A stretch of 64,000 nucleotides of DNA from Kitasatospora xanthocidica (GTDB lineage: Bacteria > Actinomycetota > Actinomycetes > Streptomycetales > Streptomycetaceae), in NCBI RefSeq assembly GCF_014656195.1, contig NZ_BNBY01000001.1, forward strand, positions 627,148 to 691,147, given 5' to 3'. Within the stretch, counting starts at the first letter, position 1. Every line of letters begins with the position of its first letter. The position numbers and the translations under genes were made by a program. This document shows positions 1-7,783 of this stretch, piece by piece. The notes under the pieces are model-generated. The model was not told the DNA's origin. It was given only the letters and a program-made list of their open reading frames with translations, and ran no database searches.

Positions 1-25
1 GGCCCTCCCTCGACCCAGGAGCAGT

Positions 26-1333
26 ATGTCGACCGCCGCCCGCCAGGCATTCTTCGACCGGACGCACAGCGACGATCTGATCGCGTTCCTCGGCACCTCG
101 CCGTCCCCGTACCACGCGGTCGCGAGCGCCGCGGAGCGGCTGGAGAAGGCGGGCTTCCGGCAGGTCGCCGAGACGGACGCCTGGGACGGCGCCGCCGGCG
201 GACGCTACCTGATCCGCGGCGGCGCGCTGATCGCCTGGTACCTGCCGGAGGGGGCGGGCCCCGAGACCCCGTTCCGGATCGTCGGCACCCACACCGACTC
301 GCCCAACCTGCGGGTCAAGCCGCTGCCGGACACCGGCTCGGCCGGCTGGCGCCAGGTCGCGGTGGAGATCTACGGCGGCGTGCCGCTGAACACCTGGCTG
401 GACCGGGACCTCGGCATCTCCGGCAGACTCGCGCTCAAGGACGGAACGGCGCGGCTCGTCCAGCTGGACGAGCCGCTGCTGCGCGTGCCGCAGCTCGCCA
501 TCCACCTGGACCGCCAGGTCAACGACGGCATGAAGCTCGACAAGCAGCGCCACCTCACCCCGATCTGGGGCCTCGGCCCGGTCGACGAGGGCGCGCTGAT
601 CGCCTACGTCGCCGAGCGGGCCGGCCTGGCCGCCGACGACGTGGTCGGCTGGGACCTCATGACGCACGACGTCCAGCCCGCCTCTTACCTGGGCCGGGAC
701 CGCGAGTTGCTGGCCGGCCCGCGCCTGGACAACCTGCTCTCGGTGCACGCGGCCACCGCCGCGCTGGCCGCCGTCGCCTCGGCCGAGGGCGCCGCCGGCC
801 TGCCGTACATCCCGGTGCTGGCCGCCTTCGACCACGAGGAGACCGGCAGCGAGTCCGACACCGGCGCGCAGAGCCCGCTGCTCGGCAACGTCCTGGACCG
901 CACGATCCACGCGCGCGGCGGCACCACCGAGGACCGCGCCCGGGCCCTCGCCGGCACCGTCTGCCTCTCCTCGGACATGGGCCACGCCGTCCACCCGAAC
1001 TACACCGAGCGGCACGAGCCGGGCCACCACCCGATGCCGAACGGCGGGCCGATCCTCAAGGTCAACGTCAACAACCGCTACGCCACCGACGGCGTCGGCC
1101 GGGCGGTCTTCGCGGCCGCCTGCGAGCGGGCGGGCGTGCCCTGGCAGAGCTTCGTCTCCAACAACGCGATGCCCTGCGGTACGACCATCGGCCCGATCAC
1201 GGCGGCGCGCCTCGGCATCAAGACGGTCGACTGCGGCATCGCGGCGCTGTCCATGCACTCGGCCCGCGAGCTGTGCGGCGCGGAGGACCCGTACCTGCTG
1301 GCCAGCGCGCTGAAGGCGTTCCTGGAGGGCTGA
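26..1333 (+). CDS. M18 family aminopeptidase
   Basis: This 435-residue protein is a cytosolic zinc aminopeptidase of family M18, which removes N-terminal residues (often acidic or neutral) from peptides. Metal-binding motifs of the family are readable in order: GTHTDSPNLR near residue 89 (His ligand), PRLDNLLSVHAAT (Asp), FDHEETGSES (catalytic Glu pair), SSDMGHAVHPNY, and a C-terminal SMHSAREL His. Length is normal for the family. The ATG start has an AGGAGCAG ribosome site just upstream. It converges on the next gene across a 20-bp stem terminator. The upstream promoter lies outside or at the very edge of the window. Confidence 0.93.
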   Translation: MSTAARQAFFDRTHSDDLIAFLGTSPSPYHAVASAAERLEKAGFRQVAETDAWDGAAGGRYLIRGGALIAWYLPEGAGPETPFRIVGTHTDSPNLRVKPLPDTGSAGWRQVAVEIYGGVPLNTWLDRDLGISGRLALKDGTARLVQLDEPLLRVPQLAIHLDRQVNDGMKLDKQRHLTPIWGLGPVDEGALIAYVAERAGLAADDVVGWDLMTHDVQPASYLGRDRELLAGPRLDNLLSVHAATAALAAVASAEGAAGLPYIPVLAAFDHEETGSESDTGAQSPLLGNVLDRTIHARGGTTEDRARALAGTVCLSSDMGHAVHPNYTERHEPGHHPMPNGGPILKVNVNNRYATDGVGRAVFAAACERAGVPWQSFVSNNAMPCGTTIGPITAARLGIKTVDCGIAALSMHSARELCGAEDPYLLASALKAFLEG

Positions 1334-1376
1334 GGCCTCGGCCCGACGCGACGGGCGCGCCGTTACGGGCCTGACG

Positions 1377-1420
1377 CGACGGGGCCCGGCGGACGAACGG
1401 TCGTCCGCCGGGCCCCGTCG
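1377..1420. terminator. bidirectional terminator, 20-bp stem
   Basis: A perfect 20-bp inverted repeat with a 4-base loop (ACGG) sits between two converging genes. No long T-run follows on either side, as is usual in streptomycetes. Confidence 0.85.
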
Positions 1421-1439
1421 TTATCGCGGGCCGCGGGGG

Positions 1440-3254
1440 CTACTCCATCCCGGCCAGGACCAGCGGCAGCCGGCGGGCGCCGTCGGCGACCAGCTTCACC
1501 GGCACGCCCCAGTCCTGCTGGTGCACGTGGCAGGCCGGGTACTCGATCTCCGGGTCGTCGTCGCAGGAGGCCGCCATCGCCGAGACGTGTAGCACGCCCT
1601 CGGTGACCTCGTCGGAGAGCACCAGCTCGCGGGAGAGGTCGCTGTCCGCGCCCGCGCCGGAGACCAGCAGCTCGGGCGGGGTCGAGCTGACCAGCAGCCG
1701 GGTGGACGGGCCGTAGCGCTCGTCCAGCTTCTGGCCGCTCGGCGCCGAGAAGACCACGTCCAGCCGGAAGGCGCCCGGCGCGACCTCGGTGGCCGCGCGC
1801 TGGGTGCGGTGCGCCACCGACTCGACCCGGACCGCCTCCTCCGGGAGCCGCAGCCTGGTCAGCCGGTGCCGGGCCGACTCGACCACCACGATGTCCTCGT
1901 CCACCAGCACCGCCCCGGAGGGCTCGCGCAGATCGGTGGCCAGCGTGCTGACCTCGCCGGTCGCCGGGTCGTAGCGGCGCAGCGCGTGGTTGTAGGTGTC
2001 GCTGACGGCCACCGAGCCGTCCGGCAGCACGGTGACGCCCAGCGGGTGCTGGAACAGCGCCTGCTCGGCGGCGCCGTCCCGGTGGCCGAAGTCGAACAGG
2101 CCGGTGCCGACGGCGGTGGTGACCGCCCCTGTTTCACGTGAAACCGAGCGCAGCGCGGAGGTCTCGGAGTCGGCGACCCAGAGCCGCTCGCCGTCCGCGG
2201 AGACCGCCAGACCGGACGGCTGGGCGAACCAGGCCTCGGCGGCCGGCCCGTCCACCAGGCCCTCGTTGGTGGTGCCGGCCGCGACGCCGACCATGCCGGT
2301 CGCCGGGTCGTACGCCCACAGCTGGTGCACGCCCGCCATCGCGATCCACACCCGGCCGTCGAACCAGGCGACGTCCCACGGCGAGGACAGGTCCACCTCG
2401 CGGGCCGGCCCCTCGGTGGCCGAGCCCTGCCACCACTGGCGGCCGGTGCCGGCCAGGGTGGTCACGCTGCCGTCCGCCAGCCGCAGGCCGCGCAGGGCGT
2501 GGTTGACGGTGTCGGCGACGACCACGTCGTACTCCGAGCCCTCCGGCAGCAGCGCGAGGCCCTGCGGCTCGCTGAACCGGGGGCTGGTGCCGTCCACCAG
2601 ACCGCGCTCCCCGTCACCGATCCGGCGCACCACCGTCTCGCCGTCCTCGGCCAGCTCGACCAGCGAGTGGTGGCCGGAGTCGGCGACCAGGAAGTGGCCG
2701 TTCGGCAGCCGGACGGCCTTGCCCGGGAACTTGAGGTCCCCCGCGGTCGGCTCCGGCGCCACGTACGGGCCGTCGCCGCGGCGCAGCGTGCCCTTCGCGG
2801 CGTGCTCGGCCTCCAGCTCCTCCACCAGCCGGGCGATCGCGTGGGCGTGCCCCTCACCTGCGTGCTGGGCGACCACGTAGCCCTCCGGGTCGATCACCAC
2901 CAGCGTCGGCCAGGCCCGTACGGCGTACTGCTTCCAGGTGACCAGCGCCGGGTCGTCCAGCACCGGGTGGTGCACCTCGTACCGGGCGACGGCGTCCACC
3001 ACGGCCTGGTGGTCGGCCTCGTGCACGAACTTCGGCGAGTGCACCCCGACGATCACCACGGTGTCGCGGTGCTTCTCCTCCAGCTCCCGGAGCTCGTCCA
3101 GGACGTGCAGACAGTTGATGCAGCAGAAGGTCCAGAAATCCAGGATGGTGATCTTGCCCCGGAAGTCGGCGAGCGTGAGCTCCTTGCCGCCGGTGTTCAG
3201 CCAACCGCCTGCCCCGACCAGCTCGGGGGCGCGTACACGTGCACGAGATGCCAT
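1440..3254 (-). CDS. thioredoxin-like / NHL-repeat protein
   Basis: This is a two-domain protein of about 604 residues. The N-terminal 150 residues are a thioredoxin fold of the AhpC/TSA-thioredoxin type with the redox motif WTFCCINC (Cys 44, 45 and 48). Residues of about 190-460 form repeated NHL beta-propeller blades with recurring GL..LPDG..VADT.NHALR patterns. A C-terminal beta-rich part ends with a conserved CHVHQQDWGVPV segment. The family is usually annotated as NHL domain-containing thioredoxin; its substrate is not established. No signal peptide is visible. I chose ATG 3254 (MASRARVRAPEL) over an ATG 33 bases upstream because conservation begins there. The coding sequence contains a perfect ParB-binding site, listed separately. 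Confidence 0.88.
   Translation of the reverse strand: MASRARVRAPELVGAGGWLNTGGKELTLADFRGKITILDFWTFCCINCLHVLDELRELEEKHRDTVVIVGVHSPKFVHEADHQAVVDAVARYEVHHPVLDDPALVTWKQYAVRAWPTLVVIDPEGYVVAQHAGEGHAHAIARLVEELEAEHAAKGTLRRGDGPYVAPEPTAGDLKFPGKAVRLPNGHFLVADSGHHSLVELAEDGETVVRRIGDGERGLVDGTSPRFSEPQGLALLPEGSEYDVVVADTVNHALRGLRLADGSVTTLAGTGRQWWQGSATEGPAREVDLSSPWDVAWFDGRVWIAMAGVHQLWAYDPATGMVGVAAGTTNEGLVDGPAAEAWFAQPSGLAVSADGERLWVADSETSALRSVSRETGAVTTAVGTGLFDFGHRDGAAEQALFQHPLGVTVLPDGSVAVSDTYNHALRRYDPATGEVSTLATDLREPSGAVLVDEDIVVVESARHRLTRLRLPEEAVRVESVAHRTQRAATEVAPGAFRLDVVFSAPSGQKLDERYGPSTRLLVSSTPPELLVSGAGADSDLSRELVLSDEVTEGVLHVSAMAASCDDDPEIEYPACHVHQQDWGVPVKLVADGARRLPLVLAGME
2131..2144. promoter_or_regulatory. parS: parS centromere site (ParB binding)
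   Basis: GTTTCACGTGAAAC is a perfect 14-bp palindrome identical to the parS consensus of Streptomyces and most bacteria. ParB binds such sites to organise and segregate the origin region. It lies inside the thioredoxin/NHL gene, where it forces unusually A/T-ending codons (TCA, CGT, GAA, ACA). I saw no second copy in the window. Confidence 0.9.
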
Positions 3255-3286
3255 AACCCCATCAAACCGCACGCCCGGTGTCCGCA

Positions 3287-3350
3287 TTCCTGGCGTACCG
3301 GGTTCCTGACGTACCGGGTTCCTGACGTACCGGGTTCCTGGCGTACCGGG
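3287..3350. repeat. four tandem 16-bp repeats
   Basis: Four exact-length units TTCCTGRCGTACCGGG run head to tail over 64 bp. Units 1 and 4 carry G and units 2 and 3 carry A at the only variable position. The array fills the space between the GNAT stop codon and the start of the thioredoxin/NHL gene, so it occupies that gene's likely promoter region. Confidence 0.9.
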
Positions 3351-3351
3351 T

Positions 3352-4128
3352 TCAGAAGGTCGGTGTGCGGGCCTCGCTCAGCTCGACGATCTCGCGGGCC
3401 GTACGGAGGGAGGTCCCGGCCCAGCCGAGCAGGGCCTTGGTGACCATGATCGCGGGGATCATGCCCACCCCGCGCTCGGCCAGCAGCGACTGGACCGCGG
3501 CCATCCCCTCGTCCGCGAGCACCGGGTGGCACTCCTCGACCAGGGTGGTCAGCCGGGCGGCGTGCTCGGCGGTCAGACCGGCGACGTTCGGGAAGAAGTC
3601 CGGCCGGGTGAGGTCGGCCTGCCAGCGGGTCTCGCCGTCCTGGGTACGGGCGGTGGGGCGCAGGCCGAGGGTGCGGGCGACGGCGGCGGAGGCGCGGTGG
3701 TCCGGGTGGATGTGGGCGACGGCCGTGGTGACGCCGGCGGCGGTCAGGTGGTCGAGCAGGGCGCGGGCGGCCTCGACGGCCAGGCCGCGGCGCTGCCACA
3801 GGGTGCCGACCACCCAGGCCAGCTCGGTCTCCTCGGGGCCGACGGTGGCCTGCACATAGCCGGTGAGGACGCCGTCGGCGCGCAGCCGCAGCACCCAGTT
3901 GCCCCACCGCTCGGCCGGGTCGGGGGAGCCCGCGGCCAGCCGGGCGCAGCGGGCGCGCATCTCCTCCGCCGTGGCCGGGCGGCCGCCGGTGAAGGCGTGC
4001 AGGGCCGGGTCGGCGAGCGCGGCCGCCAGCTCCTCGGCGTGCCCGGGGGCGATCGGCAGCAGGTCCAGGCGCTCGCTGCGCAGCGGGGCGGTGGTGGGGT
4101 CGGGGCGCATGGCGGTATTGAACGCCAC
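3352..4128 (-). CDS. GNAT family N-acetyltransferase
   Basis: This 258-residue protein has an N-terminal GNAT acetyltransferase domain (about residues 14-165), with the acetyl-CoA-binding strand and turn recognisable at QRRGLAVEAARALLDHL. It therefore probably transfers acetyl groups from acetyl-CoA to an amine; the substrate is unknown. The last 90 residues (from PDFFPNVAGL) are an extra helical region that matches nothing I can name and contains VGMIPAIMVTKALLGW. The ATG 4128 start is used; the start MAFNTAMRPD offers a second ATG six codons in. It lies upstream of, and on the same strand as, the thioredoxin/NHL gene, separated by the 16-bp repeat array. Confidence 0.75.
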   Translation of the reverse strand: MAFNTAMRPDPTTAPLRSERLDLLPIAPGHAEELAAALADPALHAFTGGRPATAEEMRARCARLAAGSPDPAERWGNWVLRLRADGVLTGYVQATVGPEETELAWVVGTLWQRRGLAVEAARALLDHLTAAGVTTAVAHIHPDHRASAAVARTLGLRPTARTQDGETRWQADLTRPDFFPNVAGLTAEHAARLTTLVEECHPVLADEGMAAVQSLLAERGVGMIPAIMVTKALLGWAGTSLRTAREIVELSEARTPTF

Positions 4129-4292
4129 CGGGGGCGGCCGCGCGACGGGCTTTCCCTCGGGTGGGCGGCGGCGGTGGTTGGTAGCGGTGCTCCGGGGCGG
4201 TGCTCGGCGGCGATGCTTCGTGGCGGTGCTTTTCGGCGGGTGGGGGCTCGGGGTCGAATGGGGGTCGACGCCAACACGGAGGAGGTCCCGCG

Positions 4293-4781
4293 GTGCGGTA
4301 TCTGGTCAGGGAGAAGCTGTTCGCGATCGGCGACGACTACTGGATCGAGGACGACCGGGGGCACAAGGCCTACCTGGTGGACGGCAAGGTGCTGCGGCTG
4401 CGGCACACCTTCGAGCTGCGGGACGCCCAGGACCGGGTGGTCGCGGTGGTGAAGGAGAAGATGCTCACCGTCCGCGACGCGATGAAGATCGAGGACGCCG
4501 ACGGCGAGGTGATCGCGACCGTCCGGGAGAAGCTGTTCACCCCGTTCCGCGACAAGTACCTGGTGGACCTGGCCTCCGGCGGCGAGCTGAAGATCCACGG
4601 CAACCTGATCGACAAGGACTACCGGATCGAGGACGACCACGGCGACGAGCTGGCCCGGATCAGCCGCAAGTGGTTCCGGATTCGGGACACCTACGGGGTG
4701 GAGATCGCCGACGGCGCGGACACCGGCCTGCTGCTGGCCGTCGCGGCCTGCGTCGACCACCTGACGCACGAGGAGGACTGA
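4293..4781 (+). CDS. LURP-one-related family protein
   Basis: This 162-residue protein repeats the pattern (L/V)REKLF...D.YWIED..G as a series of beta-strands, the hallmark of the LURP-one/Tubby-like fold found in bacteria and plants. Such proteins are small, soluble beta-barrels around a central helix, and their biochemical role in bacteria is unknown; a membrane-phosphoinositide-like role has only been proposed by fold. The GTG 4293 start was chosen because GGAGGAGG sits ten bases upstream and conservation starts at MRYLVREKLF. Upstream DNA (about 4180-4240) is a run of degenerate CGGTGCTTCG-type repeats. Confidence 0.8.
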   Translation: MRYLVREKLFAIGDDYWIEDDRGHKAYLVDGKVLRLRHTFELRDAQDRVVAVVKEKMLTVRDAMKIEDADGEVIATVREKLFTPFRDKYLVDLASGGELKIHGNLIDKDYRIEDDHGDELARISRKWFRIRDTYGVEIADGADTGLLLAVAACVDHLTHEED

Positions 4782-4920
4782 CCCGTCCCCGGATTCCGGA
4801 TCCCGGTCCCGCTCTCACCCGCGTGGGGTATCTTTTGCCAACCCTTGACCAGGCCGGTCGAGGGGCCCTGACCAGCCGGTCGGGGTGCACGGCGAGAGTG
4901 GACCGGGGGCTGGAACCACG

Positions 4921-5343
4921 ATGAACGACATCCTGCACGGGCTCGGCGCGGCAGCGGCGTACGGCGCCCTCGGGGTGGTGCTGCTGCTCCTCGGCGTCGG
5001 CCTGGTGGACCTGCTGACGCCCGGCAGGCTCGGCCACCAGATCTGGGTCGAGCGCAACCGCAACGCCGCCGTCCTGCTGAGCTCCGCACTGCTCGGCATC
5101 GGCGGCATCGTCTTCACCGCGATCGTCTACACCTACGCCGACTTCGCCAAGGGCCTTGTCTCGACGGCCTGTTACGGCGTGCTCGGACTGGTGCTGATGG
5201 CCGTCGCCTTCTGGCTGGTGGACCTGCTGACGCCGGGCAAGCTCGGCGCGATCCTGGTCGAGCCGGAGCCGCACCCGGCGGTGTGGGTGTCGGCCAGCTG
5301 CAACATCGCGGTGGCCGCGGTGGTCTCGGCCGCGATCGCCTGA
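4921..5343 (+). CDS. DUF350 family membrane protein
   Basis: This 140-residue protein has four hydrophobic segments (about residues 8-28, 47-70, 78-98 and 115-138) arranged as two similar halves, each containing the (L/A)VDLLTPG(R/K)LG motif typical of DUF350. These are integral inner-membrane proteins of unknown function, sometimes found beside stress genes. The internal duplication is visible as VGLVDLLTPGRLG versus FWLVDLLTPGKLG. The gene converges on the hxlR-type gene with only 25 bp between stop codons. Confidence 0.8.
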   Translation: MNDILHGLGAAAAYGALGVVLLLLGVGLVDLLTPGRLGHQIWVERNRNAAVLLSSALLGIGGIVFTAIVYTYADFAKGLVSTACYGVLGLVLMAVAFWLVDLLTPGKLGAILVEPEPHPAVWVSASCNIAVAAVVSAAIA

Positions 5344-5368
5344 CGCGCGTCACGACCGGGTGGGCGCC

Positions 5369-5716
5369 TCACGCCGGGTGGGGCGCGCCGCCCAGGACGT
5401 GCTCCCGGCCCCACGCGCCCAGCGGCCCCAGCGCCGCGTTGAGGTGCCGCCCCACCTCGGTCAGCGTGTACTCGACCCGGGGCGGGACCTCGTCGTACGC
5501 CTCCCGGTGCACGATGCCGTCCGTCTCCAGCTCGCGCAGGTGCGCGGCCAGCACCTTCTCGGTGATCCCCGGCACCTGGCGGCGCAGTTCGCCGAACCGG
5601 CAGCTCCCGTGCTCGTCCAGCGCCCAGAGGATCAGCACCTTCCACTTGCCGCCGATCACGTCCATCGCGGCGTCGATCCCGCAGACGTACGCCCCCGGCC
5701 TCGGCACGGTCGCCAT
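5369..5716 (-). CDS. HxlR family transcriptional regulator
   Basis: This 115-residue winged-helix regulator carries the family signature CGIDAAMDVIGGKWK followed by LRELETDGIV and VEYTLTEVGR. HxlR proteins sense electrophiles or oxidants, often via the conserved N-terminal Cys (Cys12 here), and usually control a divergent oxidoreductase gene. That arrangement is seen here: the imine-reductase-like gene starts 105 bp away in the opposite direction. The ATG 5716 start gives the usual family length; the longer open frame upstream is antisense to the neighbour. Confidence 0.88.
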   Translation of the reverse strand: MATVPRPGAYVCGIDAAMDVIGGKWKVLILWALDEHGSCRFGELRRQVPGITEKVLAAHLRELETDGIVHREAYDEVPPRVEYTLTEVGRHLNAALGPLGAWGREHVLGGAPHPA

Positions 5717-5767
5717 GCCCACCCCTCCCGACGCTCCGACCTGGATACTGACCCCAGGGTAACCACC

Positions 5768-5779
5768 CACTTCGAAGTG
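5768..5779. promoter_or_regulatory. candidate HxlR operator
   Basis: CACTTCGAAGTG is a perfect 12-bp palindrome in the 105-bp space between divergent hxlR-type and oxidoreductase genes. It is flanked by half-related GGTAACCACC and GCGTACTTGATC. Position and symmetry suit an autoregulated operator; binding is inferred. Confidence 0.5.
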
Positions 5780-5821
5780 CGTACTTGATCGTTTCCGGGG
5801 GCGGCGCGGAGGCTGATTCCC

Positions 5822-6733
5822 GTGACGAACAACCGTGTTGAGAACGCAGCCGAGAACGTGACCGAGAACCCGCCCACCCCGCTGACCCTGCTCGGACTCG
5901 GCGCCATGGGCGCCGCCCTGGCCGGGGCCTGGCTCACCGCCGGGCACCCGCTGACCGTCTGGAACCGCACCGCCGCCCGCGCCGACGCGCTCGTCGGCCG
6001 CGGCGCCGTCGTCGCCGCCACCGCCGCCGAGGCCGTCGCGGCGAACCGCCTGGTCGTCGTCTGCCTGCTCGACGACGACTCCGTGGCCGAGGCGCTGGCC
6101 GACGTCGACCTGACCGGCAAGGACCTGGTCAACCTGGTCACCAGCACCCCCGACCAGGCCCGCGCCCGCGCCGCCTGGGCCGAACGGCGCGGCGCCCGCT
6201 ACCTGGACGGCGGCATCATGGCCGTCCCGCCGATGATCGGCGTCCCGGCGGCCGGACCGTACGTCTTCTACAGCGGCTCGCCCGCGCTGTTCGAGGAGCA
6301 CCGGACGGCCCTCGCCGCCCCGGCCGGCACCCGCTACGTGGGCGAGGACGCCGGGTACGCGGCCCTGCACGACGTGGCGCTGCTCAGCGCGATGTACGGC
6401 ATGTTCGCCGGCGTCTCGCACGCCTTCGCGCTGGTCCGCGGCGAGGCGGTCGCGCCGGGCGACCTCGCGCCGCTGCTCAGCGACTACGTCACCGCGATGA
6501 CCGGGTTCATCGCCGGCACCGCGGCGCGGCTGGAGAGCGGCGACTACACCAAGGGCGTGGTGTCCAACCTGGCGATGCAGGTGGCCGGCAAGGGCACCCT
6601 GCTGCGCACCGCCGAGGAGCAGGGCGTGAGCGCCGAGCTGCTGGAACCCTACTTCCGGCTGATGGAGCGTCGGCTGGAGGTCGGCAGCGGCGAGGAGGAC
6701 CTCACCGGGGTCGTCGACCTGCTGCGACGGTGA
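5822..6733 (+). CDS. NAD(P)-binding oxidoreductase, imine reductase-like
   Basis: This 303-residue protein belongs to the 6-phosphogluconate dehydrogenase/beta-hydroxyacid dehydrogenase superfamily. The N-terminal Rossmann motif LLGLGAMGAALA and VWNRT (NADP-type binding loop) lie near residues 23-50; the C-terminal helical domain begins around residue 165. The short C-terminal domain and the YLDGGIMAVPPMIG segment resemble imine reductases more than hydroxyisobutyrate dehydrogenases, but the substrate cannot be read from sequence. It starts with GTG and is divergent from the HxlR regulator, which probably controls it. Confidence 0.75.
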   Translation: MTNNRVENAAENVTENPPTPLTLLGLGAMGAALAGAWLTAGHPLTVWNRTAARADALVGRGAVVAATAAEAVAANRLVVVCLLDDDSVAEALADVDLTGKDLVNLVTSTPDQARARAAWAERRGARYLDGGIMAVPPMIGVPAAGPYVFYSGSPALFEEHRTALAAPAGTRYVGEDAGYAALHDVALLSAMYGMFAGVSHAFALVRGEAVAPGDLAPLLSDYVTAMTGFIAGTAARLESGDYTKGVVSNLAMQVAGKGTLLRTAEEQGVSAELLEPYFRLMERRLEVGSGEEDLTGVVDLLRR

Positions 6734-6756
6734 GGGCCGGCCGGTAACGTACCGGC

Positions 6757-7326
6757 ATGGCAGACCTAGAAGAACGCGCCGACGTCGTCGCGTCCGGCTC
6801 TCGACAGGCCCGGGCGGGAGTGCTGGTCAGACCGCGCCGCGGCGACGACCTCGCCGACTGCGTCCGGGTGCTGGGCGACGTCCACCGCGCCGACGGCTAC
6901 CCCGCCGACTGGCCCGACCGCCCCGCCGACTGGCTCACCCCGGGCGGCCTGCTCGCCGCCTGGGTCGCCGAGTCCGAGGGCCGGCTCACCGGACACGTCG
7001 GCCTCGCCCGCAGCGCCCCGGACGACCTCGCCCCCGCCCTGTGGAGCCACCGCACCGGCGGCCGTCCGGAGCTCACCGCCGTGATCGGCCGGCTCTACGT
7101 CGCCCCCGGGGCGCGCGGCCACCACATCGGCGCGCGACTCCTCGCGGACGCCGTGGCGCACGCGCGGGCGCTCGGCCTGCACCCCGTCCTCGACGTCCTG
7201 GCCACCGACACCGCGGCCGTGGCCCTCTACCGCCGCCTCGGCTGGACCCACCTCGGCAGCGGCGACCAGCGCTGGCCCTCCGGCCGCACCGTCACCGTCC
7301 ACTGCTTCGCCGCCCCCCGGGGATAG
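6757..7326 (+). CDS. GNAT family N-acetyltransferase
   Basis: This 189-residue protein is a single-domain GNAT acetyltransferase. The acetyl-CoA pyrophosphate loop is visible as VAPGARGHHIGARLLADAV (canonical Q/RxxGxG/A), preceded by the strand VIGRLYV and followed by LYRRLGW. The substrate is unknown. It starts 23 bp after the imine-reductase-like stop codon and is probably co-transcribed with it. A 13-bp stem terminator follows. Confidence 0.82.
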   Translation: MADLEERADVVASGSRQARAGVLVRPRRGDDLADCVRVLGDVHRADGYPADWPDRPADWLTPGGLLAAWVAESEGRLTGHVGLARSAPDDLAPALWSHRTGGRPELTAVIGRLYVAPGARGHHIGARLLADAVAHARALGLHPVLDVLATDTAAVALYRRLGWTHLGSGDQRWPSGRTVTVHCFAAPRG

Positions 7327-7344
7327 CACCGGCCCCGGCCTTCC

Positions 7345-7375
7345 CGCCCGCCCGGCCACCCCGGCCGGGCGGGCG
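7345..7375. terminator. terminator, 13-bp stem
   Basis: A perfect 13-bp GC stem with loop ACCCC lies 18 bp after the GNAT stop codon. It also falls at the point where the antitoxin frame on the other strand loses similarity to its family. Confidence 0.75.
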
Positions 7376-7659
7376 CGCTCCCACGGGTCGTCGCCGCCGA
7401 CCCGGTCGTCGGAGCCGTAGAAGGCGTCGGCCTCGGCCCGCAGCTGCGCCCCGTCGACCGTGGGTGCGCTCTGCCACGTGCGGTGCAGCTCGTCCACGGG
7501 GACGAATCGTCGGCGGTTGCTCATCGGCCGGTCGCTCATCGGCCGGACCTCGGCGATCTCGGTTCCGTTGCGGGTGATGCGGTAGATCTCGCCGGCTTCG
7601 ACGTCGTCGAGGACGGCCTCGGACCGCGCCGCGAGTTCGCGCCGCGTGATGGTCTTCAT
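7369..7659 (-). pseudogene. Phd/YefM-type antitoxin remnant, stop lost
   Basis: The first 97 codons from ATG 7659 read as a Phd/YefM-family antitoxin: MKTITRRELAARSE, then EIYRITRNGTEIAEVRP, and a C-terminal toxin-binding tail ending DDPWERAR. In intact pairs the frame stops here and overlaps a PIN/VapC toxin start. Here no stop occurs; the frame runs on through the GNAT terminator and antisense to the GNAT gene to about 6766, and no toxin gene is present. A 13-base duplication (CTCATCGGCCGG twice) gives the odd internal repeat MSDRPMSN. The listed end is where family-like sequence stops. It may be expressed as a long run-on protein or be dead. Confidence 0.6.
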
Positions 7660-7783
7660 GGCGTCAGTGTGGTGCGCCGCATCGCCTCGTGCCGTGCCGT
7701 TCGCCCCGGATCCCTCGCGTGGGGGAGCGGGATCGTCGTGGGGGCTGAGGCCGGGGGCGGGTGGGGCGGGTGAGCCTGGGGCC

